Below, one piece after another: positions 1 to 14,200 of a stretch of DNA of 64,000 nucleotides. The stretch's first letter is position 1. Every line of letters begins with the position of its first letter. Under the pieces are notes generated by a model. That model was not told the origin of the DNA. It ran no database searches and saw nothing but the letters and a program-made list of their open reading frames with translations. The DNA lies in the NCBI RefSeq assembly GCF_016808095.1, contig NC_068979.1, positions 28,353,960 through 28,417,959 on the forward strand. Direction: 5' to 3'. The translations under genes and the position numbers were made by a program. This DNA is from Vigna angularis (lineage: Eukaryota; Streptophyta; Magnoliopsida; Fabales; Fabaceae).

Positions 1-615
1 AAATTCATATAATGGTTAGATTTAGATAAATCAAATGATGATTCTTTGGAGAAGTAGGGAAATAGATTCTGATTGTGATGCTTTGGTATGTAACTCTAAT
101 CATAAGGCCTTGATGAATAGGCAAAGTTATGGTAGATTACGTAGGGAAAATGTGTATTGTTATGGGTATTATGTGGGGTAATACGACTTGATGATTTTCA
201 CGAGTGTGTGTTTTGATTTTATGGATTGAAATGTTTGATTGAATGACGTTGGTAAGTGATATAGTTTTTGTATATTATTCATGATCGTGGTTAGCTCACC
301 CTTGCTTGTTTGTGTTTGTGAGATGATCATATAACTCATGTTGTTATACGAAAGCAGACATTGTTACAAATGATGCTAGAGTAGTTTAGAGTAAGGAGTC
401 GTACTAGAAAACTTGTGATTTTAAATTGTATTATGGAATAATGATATTTCTAAGTTGTATTTTGAACAACTTTTTAGTTTTGGTTTTTGAAATAATGTCT
501 ATTTATTATAAAGATTTTGAATTCACTTATTAGTGATGGTACCAAATGTTCTTTTCTTTAGTAAATGAAAATTTTGCAAAAAAATTCAAGTGATATTCTG
601 AGAAAGGATATTACA
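1..615. mobile_element. LTR-like remnant, cut by the window edge
   Basis: The block ends at GGATATTACA (606-615), the reverse complement of a TGTAATATCC-type LTR start. Inside it, GGTTAGCTCACCCTTG followed by a TGTTTGTGTTTG run and a GATCATATAAC motif (about 290-340) resembles the equivalent part of the blocks at 38086, 49472 and 56108-58696. That layout is typical of plant Ty3/gypsy LTRs. No pol coding is present, so assignment rests on these shared motifs only. Confidence 0.45.
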
Positions 616-1575
616 TATACACTCAACACTACTTAATGATACTTTCGGGTGTTCAACGTCCTGAAATTAAAATGCTCTAGATATGCAATACATGGTTTTG
701 CAATCAACTAGGCTTGTATATTTTCTCTAACAACAATTCTATCAAATAAGTGCAAATCATGTGGATCTACCAACTATTACACCGTGTGTAGCGAAAGATC
801 ATTTTTGGCTTTTGTTTTTGGTAAGGGGTTGAGGTCTCCTACTCTAAGTTGTCTTGAAGATCGAATGGACTAGTTACTGGTCCTCCATCATCCAAGTTAC
901 GTTGTGTGCACCCTCTCCTTCTTGTCCAAGTCGAGTGGGAGAGTATCTGTCAAAGATACTCTAACGCTCAAGTCACTAACTTTACGTAATAATCTTGTAA
1001 TAAAAATTAGTAATAAGAATTAATTTCCTGACCTCCCATTTAGACATATATTTATAAATAATATAATAAGTTTATCATTAAGTCTGACCCATTAATTACC
1101 AATAAATAAATGACATTGTTTCTATTAATTTCCAATCAATGACTATTATTCTTAGTAATTATCCATCAATAATTGTTATTATTCAGATTAATTATCAATT
1201 AATGAAAATTTTAGACTGATCGATCATTTTCTCACTGAGTCTAGGTGAAGCTCAACATCCATTTCCTTATACAATGACCACCCACTTTAGAATCCATTGA
1301 ACACAAAGCTTAAGAGAGGATTCACCAAATACTTGAGTACGCTGATCTTGACAACTAAACTGCTCTCGTGGTCCATACACAATTGGCCAACATACTTAGA
1401 GAATATGAAATGAAGTTAACTCAAAAGTCAGAATATAACAATGATCCTTATCCTTCTCAAGAAATATTTCGAAAGCAAATGTATCTTTTCTAAATCGAGA
1501 TGATATCGGCCAACAACGGTTTGAATACCTACAAGTAATATGCATTAGGAAAACAATTAGATAATTAAGCATAAC
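616..1575. other. AT-rich spacer, no gene recognised
   Basis: Around 1020-1200 there are several imperfect copies of a TAATTATC/AATCAATGA-type motif. No conserved coding sequence was seen on either strand. Confidence 0.5.
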
Positions 1576-1745
1576 GTAGTCAAAAAATTGAGTCATAATC
1601 TGGGTCCATTTATACAAAAACTTAAGTGTTATGAATAAGATAAGATTTGAAAGTGTATTCGTAGTAAAAAAAATTGAGTCATAATCTAGGTACATTTATA
1701 CAAAAATAAAGTGTTAAAATAAGATAAGGTTTTGAAAGTGTGATT
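1576..1745. repeat. Two-copy tandem duplication, 86-bp period
   Basis: Both copies contain ATTGAGTCATAATCT, then CATTTATACAAAAA and an AAGATAAG..TTGAAAGTG tail. The first copy's GAGTC begins at 1590 and the second's at 1676. They differ by a few substitutions and small gaps, so the duplication is not recent. Short open frames across it are not credible genes. Confidence 0.8.
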
Positions 1746-3540
1746 ATTCATTTATTACACAATTTATTGTTATACGCAAATTTTGACTACCTAACCGACA
1801 CCACATATACCTTGACAAATATATTTAAAAAAAAATTATTTGGAACAAAAAAAAGGAAACAACTCAGAACTAAACTTAGGAACAATAAATTAATTATCTG
1901 TATTTTTAATTTCTTTTATACTCGTTAAGTTAAACCATATTTAATTTAAAAGTATTTATATGGTATTAATACACTGTCGAAAAGTTGATTCCTCTGTTTG
2001 CACCCACCAACCAAATTTCTTTTCTTTGGTATTTATGTAATTATTTTGAGATATTGTATTAAATTACTGTCACAAGATCTGTTCTATAGTTTACCAGATT
2101 ACACAGGACACAACACATAAACTGAAATAGAATAATACTTAGGACAGTACACACAATTAATTCATGTATTTTTTTACATAACTTATTTTATTTTAAAATA
2201 TTCCAATTTGAAAATTATAGTAGTTCTGAAAACAGCAGAAATATAAGATGATTTTTTGGTATCATCTAATTTATTTTTTATCTAATCACATTAAATAATT
2301 GTAATTGTTTCCTAATATTTTAAAAAAAATATCTGGGCGAAAGAATAATGTTACTTTGTAATACGTCAACGTATTGTCGACGGAGACTCTAATTAATGCA
2401 ATGGATACATATTGAGTGGCCAAAATTGTGAGGATTGATCAATGATCAAGCTAATAAAGTCTTAACAACCACAGTTTTGGATTGGTTGGATTCCTTCTAG
2501 AGTCAATATTTTAATCCTAGTTTTGCTACTTATTAACTTCTTCAAGAATTTCAATTTAGGAATACTTTTTATGCTTTTTTATTAAAATATATTTAAAAAA
2601 ATTGAATTCGAGATTATACTTAAATTTGATTTCTTTATCTAATTAATTAAATATTGATCTAAATACTAATTAAATAATTGAATTTTCTAATCTTATTAAG
2701 AGGATTTTGTTTTTGTTATCCCGAAAAATAAAATTAATTTTGGTAGTTTCATCATGTCATCATCATTTAATATATTCTCTGGTTAAAAGGTTAAGCGTTT
2801 TGTCAACCATCAATTAATTTATTAAATATATTTTGAAATATTTAATGTATTAGATTCAAAAGTATTATAAACCTATAGGTTGTTTTATCAATGAATTGAA
2901 TATTAATTATTTCAATGAGTGAGTTTGTTAACACTGCACAAATTAGGCAACAAGTTGAATGTTCTTTTTTATTGTTAACTCTTATTTTATTTCAGGATTG
3001 TTATGGTTGAGGAATAAAATAATTTATACATAACAAAAGTTAAATTATATTTTGAAACTATTTAAATATGTTATTGTTGAAACTAGACGAAATAAAACCC
3101 ATTAGATTATATTAGAGGAAGTGGTTTAATGATAACAAAATATATATCATCAAATGATACATATACAATGTTTAAGTACAATAACTATACGATATAAGGA
3201 AGTATTATAATTGATAAATATTACAAAATATCACATTTTCCTTGAAGGTATTGAAATATGTTTTTTATTTTTATGAATATCCAAATAATAAAATAGAAAA
3301 CTTCTTTCCCACTCTATTTCCTAATTTCACTCCATTTCAACCCAATCACTCATTCAACCGTAAGAAAGGAATAATTTGGTTTAGTAAAAACACTAGTGGA
3401 AGAAAATGAATGCATGTATGTGGTCCAAAATGCACTCCCTATGTGACTCGCAACATGTGCATGCATAAAGATACAAAAAGGGAATGGTTGTATAATAAAA
3501 TTAACACTACACACATTTAAAAAAAAACTAAATATATTCT
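1746..3540. other. AT-rich intergenic spacer
   Basis: Long runs of A/T with stops in all frames and no recognised protein, RNA gene or complete repeat element. Confidence 0.5.
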
Positions 3541-3541
3541 T

Positions 3542-3544
<3 letters not shown>

Positions 3545-3598
<54 letters not shown>
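3545..3598. repeat. (TA)27 microsatellite
   Basis: An uninterrupted TA tract of 54 bp, a candidate length-polymorphic marker. A tyrosine/isoleucine-alternating open frame across it is an artefact of the repeat. Confidence 0.97.
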
Positions 3599-3600
<2 letters not shown>

Positions 3601-5238
3601 GCATGTATTTATCTCTACCAAAGTAGTTAATTCTATAAATGAAGTTTTTGAAATACCAATGAAGAAAACTTATCTATGTTGATGATTTATGACTAAGAAC
3701 CAAAGTTAATCTATTAATAATGTTTAGACACTCAACTTAATAAGAAAAAAAAAATAGAGAACGTAATTACAAAAGTTAGTATGAGTTAACATTTCTTTAC
3801 GCTAAGGTATTATTGCATAGACTTTTCAAAAATCTGAATAATTATTTCCTTTTGTTGATTCTTTTATGATTTATATTTTAGTAGAGATATAAGAAAAGAT
3901 AGTTGAATTGATGAATTTTATATTTTAATATCTAACTTATAATATTTTCTAGCTATACATCGACGACATTGGATATGACAAATACACAAGTCTATCAAAC
4001 TGGAAGTCCATATAAATGTTGTTGTCAAGTTGTGTTATATATATAACTTACTTTTAGTTGTAATTTGAGTGAGTGTATCATACAATTTATTTTCAAGTAC
4101 TTGAATCATATAAATGTTGCATGTTCGTAAGTTTTGTGATATGCATTAAATGATGTTGTACTGGTGAAAGGAGATGTACTTGTCTAGATGTCTAGTATTA
4201 CATGAAAGTTTGATAGATTTGATTAAGGCATATTATTGACTAATTAAAACACTTTTATTTCTATAATTATACCTTGGTATTTGTTAAAAGTTGTATAGTT
4301 TCAATTATACTTAATTAACTTTTATCAAAATTAGATGATTATAGAAATTTTGATACTATATTTTGTATTATTTGCAGCTTGAAGACAATGAAGACACACT
4401 TGAGGGCAATGAAGACAATTTTGTAGAATAATGAAATTTTAGTTATGTAGAAAAAAATAGGTAGGATGTTTTGTACCTAAGTTTGTAATTTCAATTTTGA
4501 TAGTTTTATTATTATTATATGAATACCAGTATTGATAAGTCGGTCCTATACTATAAATGATAAATTAACAATTAGTCATGAGACCCCCTGTTAATCCAAA
4601 TATGGAACCCCATTCTTTGTTAAGATCGGATAAGTCAAAATAACACTAATGAGCAATCTCAACTTGGTTTAGAGCAATCTCAACTTAAAGTCCATAACAA
4701 TTCCTCCGATCTACACCAACCCCCGAAGAATCAATCAGAGAATGTGCAACTAAGGAACAACAATTGTATGCTTCTTGAGTATTGTTTCTCCAGAAAAGAA
4801 AGGGGTTATTACAAAGGGAGGGAAAGAAATCATTACTCCAACCAATGCTTAACTCTAGACTGCAAAAGTTTTCCTACATGAAATATAAACAGTTTTCTAC
4901 CGGGAACAGTGACAAGCAGAAACCAACTGAGATTTCTTCCTTTTCTTGAATAATCAGTATAATTGGTATACAAACAATATTTGGTCAAAATTATAGATGG
5001 GCAGAAACCAACTAAAAACAAAACTTCAATACATACAATAACAAATCCAATAAAAAAATCAATAGACATAAACGGGCGAGCACTACAGTACAGCAGAGGG
5101 AAAACGCCATTCAGAATTGCAGACCACCCCAACCTAAATATTGGAAAAATATTGGTTCCCAACCTCATCTTTGTTGGATTCTTCGTAGTATTATCAACCC
5201 ATCCTTGAGACAGCACTCGATGATTACACACTAAATTT
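3599..5238. other. Spacer and importin-9 3' flank
   Basis: The part nearest 5238 should contain the importin-9 3' UTR, read on the minus strand. A 132-codon minus-strand frame at 4833-5231 lies there and matches no family I know, so I treat it as UTR. Around 4380-4432 a GAAGACAATGAAGACA-type motif occurs three times. The cleavage site could not be fixed. Confidence 0.45.
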
Positions 5239-8200
5239 TCATCTCTTCAGTATCATTTGAATGGCATTTCGTTGAGACTGAGTCAAACTCTGCAGTGCAA
5301 ACCAAGGTAAATTGCAGAAGTTAAGCAACAATCGTCTATACTACAATGTGAACTAAATGAAAAATATTACTGTGGTAACCTCGCAAATGTGCTCTAAGAG
5401 CTGTCGGTCAGATTGCGAAAAGCTAACAAAGAAATCAACAAGGTAATTTGCCAGATTTATCTGTCACTTGCAACCATAATTGTAAATTGTTAACAAACAC
5501 ATGCAAATTAGAGCATCACATTGAATAAAGAAAACAGACTCCAGATCACAGACCTGATTGAGGGGATCAGCAACACTAAAAAGGTTGTCGTCGTACTGAT
5601 CATCTCGATCCTTTTAATTTTGAAACAAGTTAGCAAAATAAAATAATAAATTAAATTTCAGTATTAAATTATGATATAATTGCATGGTACAAAAATTAAG
5701 ATAGGTGAGAACAACTGTAACTCAACGAAACCTCATTAAATACTTTAGCCATTGCTTGAAGATGTTCATCAGTGGCTTTTCCCAAAGGTGAAGACACCGA
5801 ATAAAGAAAATCTCTATCATTTTCGATACCATCCGCTTCAACTTCTTCCCAGTCACTATCCTGAACACAGTTTATATATTAGGTAGCAACTCTTTACTAA
5901 ATAGTATACAATTGGCGTACACAACAATATGCATTAAATACCACATCATCAGCTTCCAAAACTTGTTCTTGTATTTCAGTTAATGCATCCGCCAACAAAG
6001 CCACTATCTGCAAGATATTCAAAAAAGAGAAAACATACTCAGCTTATGATACAATATCAAAACATTCAACTTACCCATAGTCTTATTTTAGAGATAACCG
6101 CAAATTTTAATGAGGATGTAAAACAGTAACATTGTTGCAATTCATCGTAGAAACCACACTTTGAGCTTTAAAAATAATTTTGATACAAGAGAAAGAAACG
6201 TAATATGAAAACATTCCTTTATTTTTGCCTAATAAAATGCAATGAGGTAGTTGACCCAGCCGCCGTTATGGGAAATGAGGTTATTGAATAAACTTTGGGA
6301 TAGTTCGCTAAACTTGAATAATCTAGGCAGAAACACTTAAGGGAGTTCAATATAGTGTACACAACTCAAGGTGTCCCTGAAAAACGGATAAAGGTCAAAG
6401 CATTTTCATTTTCTCTACGTGAGAGCAAAGGATTGTTGTACTATTTTCCATGCGGTTCCATAACTTAATTGGGAGAGCCTGAAGAGGTTGTTCTTGGAGA
6501 AATATTTTTCAGCTTCAAAAAGCCACTTCTTCCATAAGAACATAAATTTGTGGCAGTAGACTTTGTGCGTTTTGGGAGAGGTTTAAAAGATTGTCTGCAA
6601 GTTGACCCCATCATCAAATTAGTAAACAGTTCTTTATCCAATATTTCTGAGGGATAACCCATTATGGTTGGGAGTATGATATATGCAACAATGGTGCTGT
6701 TGTGAACAAAACCCCGACTTTGGAAGAGGATTTAAGGGAGTGAGTGAATGGATTGGAGGGGATAGAGAGAGAATTGTGGTATTATTTGGGTTAAGAGAAA
6801 GATGGTGTGATTTGAGTGGATTTGAAATGAAAGTTTGTAAAAATTTGTATATGATGTAATAGATTAAAAAAATTATTTGATTCATAAAATTAGATGATCA
6901 CCATTTTACCCTTGAAGATAAATATGATATAAATTTAAATGTAAATATTATTATTATTAATATTATTATTGATATTATTATTACTATTATTATTGATATT
7001 ATTATTATTAACGATGTTTTTCATTAATATTATTATCATTAATAATAATATTATTATTATTAATATTAGCTCTATATAATTCATGTAACAACTCTTTTAT
7101 CACTGGAATAGGAAATTTATCTGAAATTGTAGCAAAGGCTCGATAATTAATACAAAAGCACCAACTACCATCTTTCTTCTTAACCAAAATCACTGGATTT
7201 GTATGAACTTTTACTGGGCCTAATAATTTCTGTCCGCAACATCTCAACAACTTGTTTCTCAATTGGGTACCTATAAGGTCTCACATTAATTGGATCTACA
7301 CATGTTATGATAGAAATATGATGATTCAAATGCCTATTGGGTGGTAACCCCTGTGGTGTACTGAATATGCCTTCAAAAGACCCCAAAATCTCTTCCAACT
7401 CATTTTGTGCTGCTGTTAACTGGTATTGCCTCTCAGATCCTTCCTCCAATTCGACACTACCCATCTCCCAAACCAATGTCACCACTTCAATCTCTGTTTC
7501 TTTTAATAAGGCTGCCGATGTGACAACCGTCTTGGTTAAGGAAGGATCCCCTTTATTAGAACTTCTTTTTCTCCTTGAATGAAATGCATTGTTAAATCCC
7601 TCCAGTTAATTCTGACTTCTTCAAGTGTAGCTAACCAAGTAATCCCCAAAATAAGATCCACTCATCCTAATTCAAACAGGTAAAAACCTTCCTGCATCTC
7701 CAATCCTTCCAACTGTAGGGTTAAATCTTTACAAATCCCACTAATAGGCTTATGATGTCCATCTCCCAAGCTAACTTCATAAGGAAAAGATTTATCCACT
7801 GTCAAACCCAATTCAGCCACCAACTGATCTGAAATAAAGTTGTGACTGGCACCACTGTCAATCAAAATCAATACTTTTCTTCCTTGCAACAATCCTTGGA
7901 ACTTCATAGTATATGTTTGAGTTAATCCTCCCGCAGAAGAAAAAAATAGATAATTCCATCTGATTTTGATTCTTCTCTTCTCATTCTTCAGGTTCCTCTA
8001 CCTCGTCATTCTCTCCCAAAATTAACACCCGAAGATTCTTTTTAGGGCATTTATGACCAGGAGTGTATGGTCCTCCACATTGAAAACACCTGCCCTCTTC
8101 CCTTCGCTTGATATATTCAGGGTAGGGTAAGTTTCGCAATCCCTTTATTCAATTTTCCCCTGAATTCGAACTACCCACCTTAGACTCCAAGTTTATTCCC

Positions 8201-11200
8201 CCTCCTTCTATCCTAACCGTGCTAATGTGGCTGGAACTTCACAATTCAGTCAAAGTCCCCTTCAATGTTTCTAGCCAAGAAACCACTCCTCAACTTCCTT
8301 GAAAATGACCTTGATACAAATTACTCCTAATTGTTGTCCTCTCCCAGCCTTACATCCAAAGGTTGTTAAACTCATGGGAGTTTATGTAAACTTTGATTGT
8401 AAACTCGTAAGAGTTTACTTCATATAAAAATATTTTAAAATATTTATAAATAATGTTAGATGTTAAGATGTGTGTTTTCTTTTATTTGGGCTTAGTCTAT
8501 TCTGTATTAAGGGCATTGGCCCATATCTTACAATATAAATAAACTACCCTATGTGTATGCTAAACACACAAGGGATATTTTCTCCCAATCTTCTCTATTT
8601 CTCATAAATAACATAATAATTTAATATTTATAATGTTATAAATAATGTTTTTATTTTTTATAGTATTATAATTATTAGTTTGTCATATTATATATTTTTA
8701 AATATTTTTCTTTAATATTATTATTCTTTTATCATAATTTTAATTGATTATAGTTGACACTTCACATAAAAAACAAATTGTTGAACTTAATGTTGGCTCA
8801 AAAGTTCAGCAGAGTAGAGGGGAGGCCCAATGGTCCAAAATAATAAGTGTAAGAAGAGGACTCAGCTTTACTTTAGTATTAAATATTTACATGCTAAAAT
8901 ATAAAATATAAACACTGCATATAGAAACGCACAAACAGTGGAGTGGATTTCATTTCTTTAATAAAACCATAACGATTTCATTTCTTTAATAAAAGCACGA
9001 ACAATGCCATTTAGGGGTTGTAATGTTAAAATAAAAAAGTTTCACTCACCACACGTAGAGCTCGAAGGAGGCGAGAGCAGGAGTGGCGGCAAGCACATCA
9101 GCAAGCACAACGGTGAGCGTGAACCATGCAAACGGAGCATGACCACAAGTCATGTGAACGACGAGCCAACGAGGCACAACCACGAACAACAGCGAAAGAA
9201 ACGCAACGGTGCCCTAAACTCAAAAGGATTTCCCCTTTCTTTGTTTCTCCCTATTTCAAACTTGCAAAATCGCGATTCAAAACGATTCCACCGTGTTCAG
9301 TTACGATTCCACCGAGTTTACTCGAAAACCATGTTTGCTTCCAAGTTAACTCGAAAGCCAAGACTAGGAATGCAAACTCGTCTGAGTTAACGAGTTAACT
9401 CGAGAGTTTGATAACCTTGCTTACATCTCTTGAAACTCCTTCCACATCTCTAGCGATCTCCATGGCTCTCAATAGATCCTTGGGATTGTGTGGTCGGATC
9501 CAATTTCTAATATTAACATGCCGACCCGCAAAGAAGTACCCCATCAACTGTTCTTCTGTCAAGTCTGTTGCTTGTCCAACTAACATCTCAAATACCTGTA
9601 TGTATTCCTCCACTTCTCCTTTCTGTCTGACGACAACCAATTTTTCAAACACCAAGCATCTATCCGTTCCTCCAAACCTTCTAATTAAAGCTTTCGTCAA
9701 TTCCTCCCATGAAGGATTTTTTGTTTTCTTTCTCCAAAATATGAACCAATTAGTGGCTCGTACTTCCATATTGATGAAAGCCAACTTGAATCTCTCGCTA
9801 GGTGAGACCTCTTGTACTTCAAAGAATTTTTTAGCCCTAGATATCCACCCAATTGGATCCCCTCCTTCAAACGAAGGAAGTTCCACTCTTTTCATCCACC
9901 CCCGCTGGTACTCCCTTTTGTCTTCCTCCTATTCTTCGCCAATCTCTTCCCTTCTTCCAACTCTATCCCCCGTTTATAGAACCTCTGCTTTTCTATGTTC
10001 TTAACTCTGCACAAAACATCCTCCATCATATCGATGAGCCTTTGAAAGTTGGTTCTAGATTCCCTCCTCGTTTCCTCAATTGCTCTTCCATGTTCATTCA
10101 CCAATGTTTCTACTGAATCTACTCTCCATGACTCTCTTGGTGTTTTTTATCTGGCAGGTCAAACCAAATTGTTAGATTTCTAGGTGATAAGAAACCAAAT
10201 TACTAAATTAGCTTAAGGAAATAGCACACAAATCTTACTGCAACAACATAAGATAACACTCTAATTCGAAAAAACGTAATACAAGAGAACATCCAACAAC
10301 TTCCAAGGGAAGAAATTCCTTTCTACACAAATTAACACTTGTTTCTAAATAAACTACTCAACAACCCAAAACAAGGGACCATTTCCCCCCTTAAAACCCT
10401 AACCCCTATTAGACTTTGTAACTTCCTCTGACCACCAATGAAATGCCCAACCACATTTAAATGTTTCGTAACTCTAATTTTTAACCTTTTTCCTAACATC
10501 ACCTTGAAAGTCTTCTCAGACTCCATGAGATTTCAAAACGTTCAATTTCAGCATTTGCATTTATCTTCGAAGTTAGAAGCTCAACATTGCTTAGTGGAGC
10601 TACCATGCTCCAATGTGGTAGCGACGCATGGTGGCAGAAGCTCCAACAAAAAGCTCGACGATGACTCCTACAAAAACTCCAACGGGGGTCTGGCAACAAC
10701 TCTTGTGATGGTTCCGGCAAGGTCCGAAAAAAGTCCAGTTATAGCTTTGGAGAAGGTTCGATGAAGGTCTGAAGCCAGCTCTCAGGACAGCACATGCAAT
10801 GCAAGAATGGAAAGAACCTCAAGTTGGGTGCACTTCAAGCAATCCCAGTATTTAAAGGAAATTGGTGCACTTCAGGCAACCGTAAAAGGAACCACAACTA
10901 AGACGGTAAAGAAGAAATGCAAAAGCAAAGCTCCCAAGATCGGGAACTCTGATACCAACTAGAAAGAAGATTTTTATTCAATTGATTGAAAACAGTACAG
11001 TACATCCAATTCTATATATAGAGAACTCAAATCCTAAAGTAATCATTACAAGAGATCTCTAGAATCTTCTAACAACTTTTAGTAATTTAATATCCTACCA
11101 ACAACTTTTAGTAGTGCATTTAATATCCAACTAACAACATCCTACCAGATTTTTATTTCTTAGGGCTCTAAAACTTAAGTTGGTTGAGCCACCAGCTGAC

Positions 11201-14200
11201 TGTCACCCACCTTTATCTTGCAGACGGTGTTAGAGATATTTCTATTGTATAGTTTCTTTGTTAGTTTGCTTGCACTCCTAATCGTCAGTTATAACTATTG
11301 AACAGTTATAACAATTAGACATTTATAACTGACATATTGAAATATGTCAATAATGATCCTCTGAAGTATATACATAGATCTGTTGAAGCATGATCATAAT
11401 TTTTGTTTAGATATTGATCAATAAAACTTTGGTTCAGTATTCTCTCCAGTTAATTAATATAATTTGATCATAATATGTTCAAACAACTATGTATAACGAA
11501 AGGAATTACCTTGGTGGGAAGTGGTAATATTACCCATTGATTCGGAGCTGATTTAGCTTTTGATCTTGTGGTCACTCCCTCACCAGACTTCACGAGGCAA
11601 TAAGCTTGGGAAATCAGCAAAAAGTACTCCGAACCCCCGGGTGAAGAAAAAAGTGAACAAAAATAGATCATATAATAGTAATACCTTAATTAGATGGCCT
11701 TGGACATGTATTTTTCCCAATTCATTGTGCCTGCTGGTTAGCAACAAGGCCAAGGCACTTGTAGTTACTTTTATTTGATATGCTCCCTGTATGTCGCCTG
11801 CAATCATATATCACATTGAAGAAAATTGATCCTGTTTATGCATATCTAAGAATACCTTATTGATCATTCTCATGCATCAGAGGTAAAAGTAACAAACATG
11901 AGTTTTGCAAAAAAGTATTCACACGCACTGAAGGGAGAAGGAGTTACTATATTAGTTAGATATTAAAAATTTTAGTACTTAGTAACAAAATCTGATAGAT
12001 TTCTTGAAGCAAGAAATCAAACTCTCACGCAAAACACTCTCACATGCACCAGCAATACTGGAAAGAATCTGAATATTATTCTTGAGAACAAAGAATACAG
12101 TGTACACAGACCAAACACTATCAAGGGAACACTCTCACTTCACACAGGATGCAATTGTCCTGTCTATACAACAAAGCAAAAACATGTCTGTCACAAGACA
12201 CCCCTGGCCCCTTATAAAGCTAACCCTTCCTGATAACCAACAACTAACCACCCAACAGACCTCCTAAGCCTCCTAACCGCCTAACAGTCTACAACCTCCT
12301 ATTTAATTTCTTTTCCTCCTTTCATATACTTTTAAAGCCCTATCAAAATCTTTCAACTATTCATGCATGAGGATGACTCCATACCAAAGAGCAGTTACAC
12401 ACATCTTTCAGTTCTATGGACAAAATACATTGCAACAAACACATAATTTGAAAAAGTGGAAAATACCAAATAAATCACATAGCAAAATATCTTAACCAAC
12501 AAAATAGTAGAAGGATGCTCACCCTGCAGCTTGGTCCATTCTGAAATCACATAAGCAAACGAATTGTCATGTCCATCCGCAGGAATTGAGATCATCAAAT
12601 CAATGAAATCTCCAACATTAGGAACGCTCATGTGTACCTGAATAATATTTTGTAAATTATCGATGTGGACAGAGGGAAAGCAGACATTAGAATCATTCAA
12701 TTAACTGTTTTCAACCTCCAAAGACTATTTACAAAAAAGAGAGATTTGACTGTTAACCATTCCCAACCAAAAACTGAGAATAGAATCATTTAAACTCAAT
12801 CTGAAAATTTGGCTAAATTACCAGTCTAGCAAAAACAATTAGCAATGAGCTTCGTAGGACAGCGTTTTGAGCAGATTGCATTCGTTTGACAAGTGCAGCA
12901 ACCAAGTCTCGTATATGTACCGCCATATGTGATGGCAAATGCAAAATAAGTTGAAGAATGTAACTCCCAACAAAGAGAGACCCAGAGCTTTCCAATTCCG
13001 GGTTTAGTAATCTGTTCAAAATAAATGAAATCAGACAACAAATTGGAAACAGAGATTAAAAGATACACCCACATGTGACATAAGCAGGAAACCTAAAATA
13101 AAACAAGAATAAAATGTTTGTACCTGTCACTGTAAAGGAGGTTTTCAAAGTTCCGATGAACAAGTATTAAAGAGAATATCTTAGTTTAGACTTGGAACCT
13201 AACTCAATACCATAAAACTTATAAGGTGAGAATTACCTAAGATTTGTACGTCCTATTATTGAGATATAGCTCATTTCTGTTATATGTAGCTCATTTAAGA
13301 AATATGATCACTTGCACAAACGAGAGGACTAAAAACAATGTATTAAACCTACATTGTTGGACTTTTATTGATGTACTTATAGGATACAAAGAAAAGGTGA
13401 TGAGTTTGTTTTTACGCACTCATACAATGCTTAATCGTAGCTTTCTCGAAGAATAATTGTCTTTAAATCCATTCTTTTATCTAGGATTCGTCCAAATGGG
13501 ATCAAATGAGCTTTAAATGAAATTATGCACTAAAACCAGATTTTTAAAGCCGTGTCAGATGATAAGTGTTCTAGGTAGCCAAAATGCACTAGATGATATA
13601 GCTAGATGAGTCTAATTAGAAAGTTTGGTCTATGGAATTTTCTTAGATGACTTGATAAATCAACAACACTTTATTTCTTTTACAAGATATAAGGTTCCCT
13701 CCACGGAATCCATAGTATCATGTGGTAGATCTCTTATTAATGGGAGAACCAACCCAATATACACCCCAATACCTTAAGACTTGAGTACTTCCCTTGTTAT
13801 TGTACAAGTGTCCCTGTCCTGGGTTCCCTTTTACAGATCAAAGAATGTGAACAACAACATTCCAATGATCAATGTTGATGTTTTGAATACATTGACTTCC
13901 AACTCCTACCGAATAAAATCAAGTTTTAACCAACCTTCTATATCTCTCTAGGTCTGAGTAAAGTCCAGATTGGCTTCGTTAACTTTTGATTTGAATCCAT
14001 AAAACTATCAATAGGCTTGTAATATTCCATGCCTATCACCTCAAAAATATCAAGACTATTTTCTTTGTGAAATGATGACACCTTCTAATTGTGCCACTTC
14101 AATACCAAGATGTTAGAGAAAAAGACCAACACCTTATGATTTAGATTAAGTGCTGCTAGAAACATCTAACTGAAGAACACGGTCACGCTTCGTCTAAAAG

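Noticed and set aside
3350..3604. Tyr/Ile-alternating frame
   Set aside because: Translation of the TA microsatellite.
4833..5231. 132-codon minus-strand frame just downstream of importin-9
   Set aside because: Located where the 3' UTR must lie and resembles no family; a short hydrophobic stretch is not enough to support a gene.
9408..10004. 198-codon plus-strand open frame
   Set aside because: Antisense to the recognisable gypsy gag on the minus strand.
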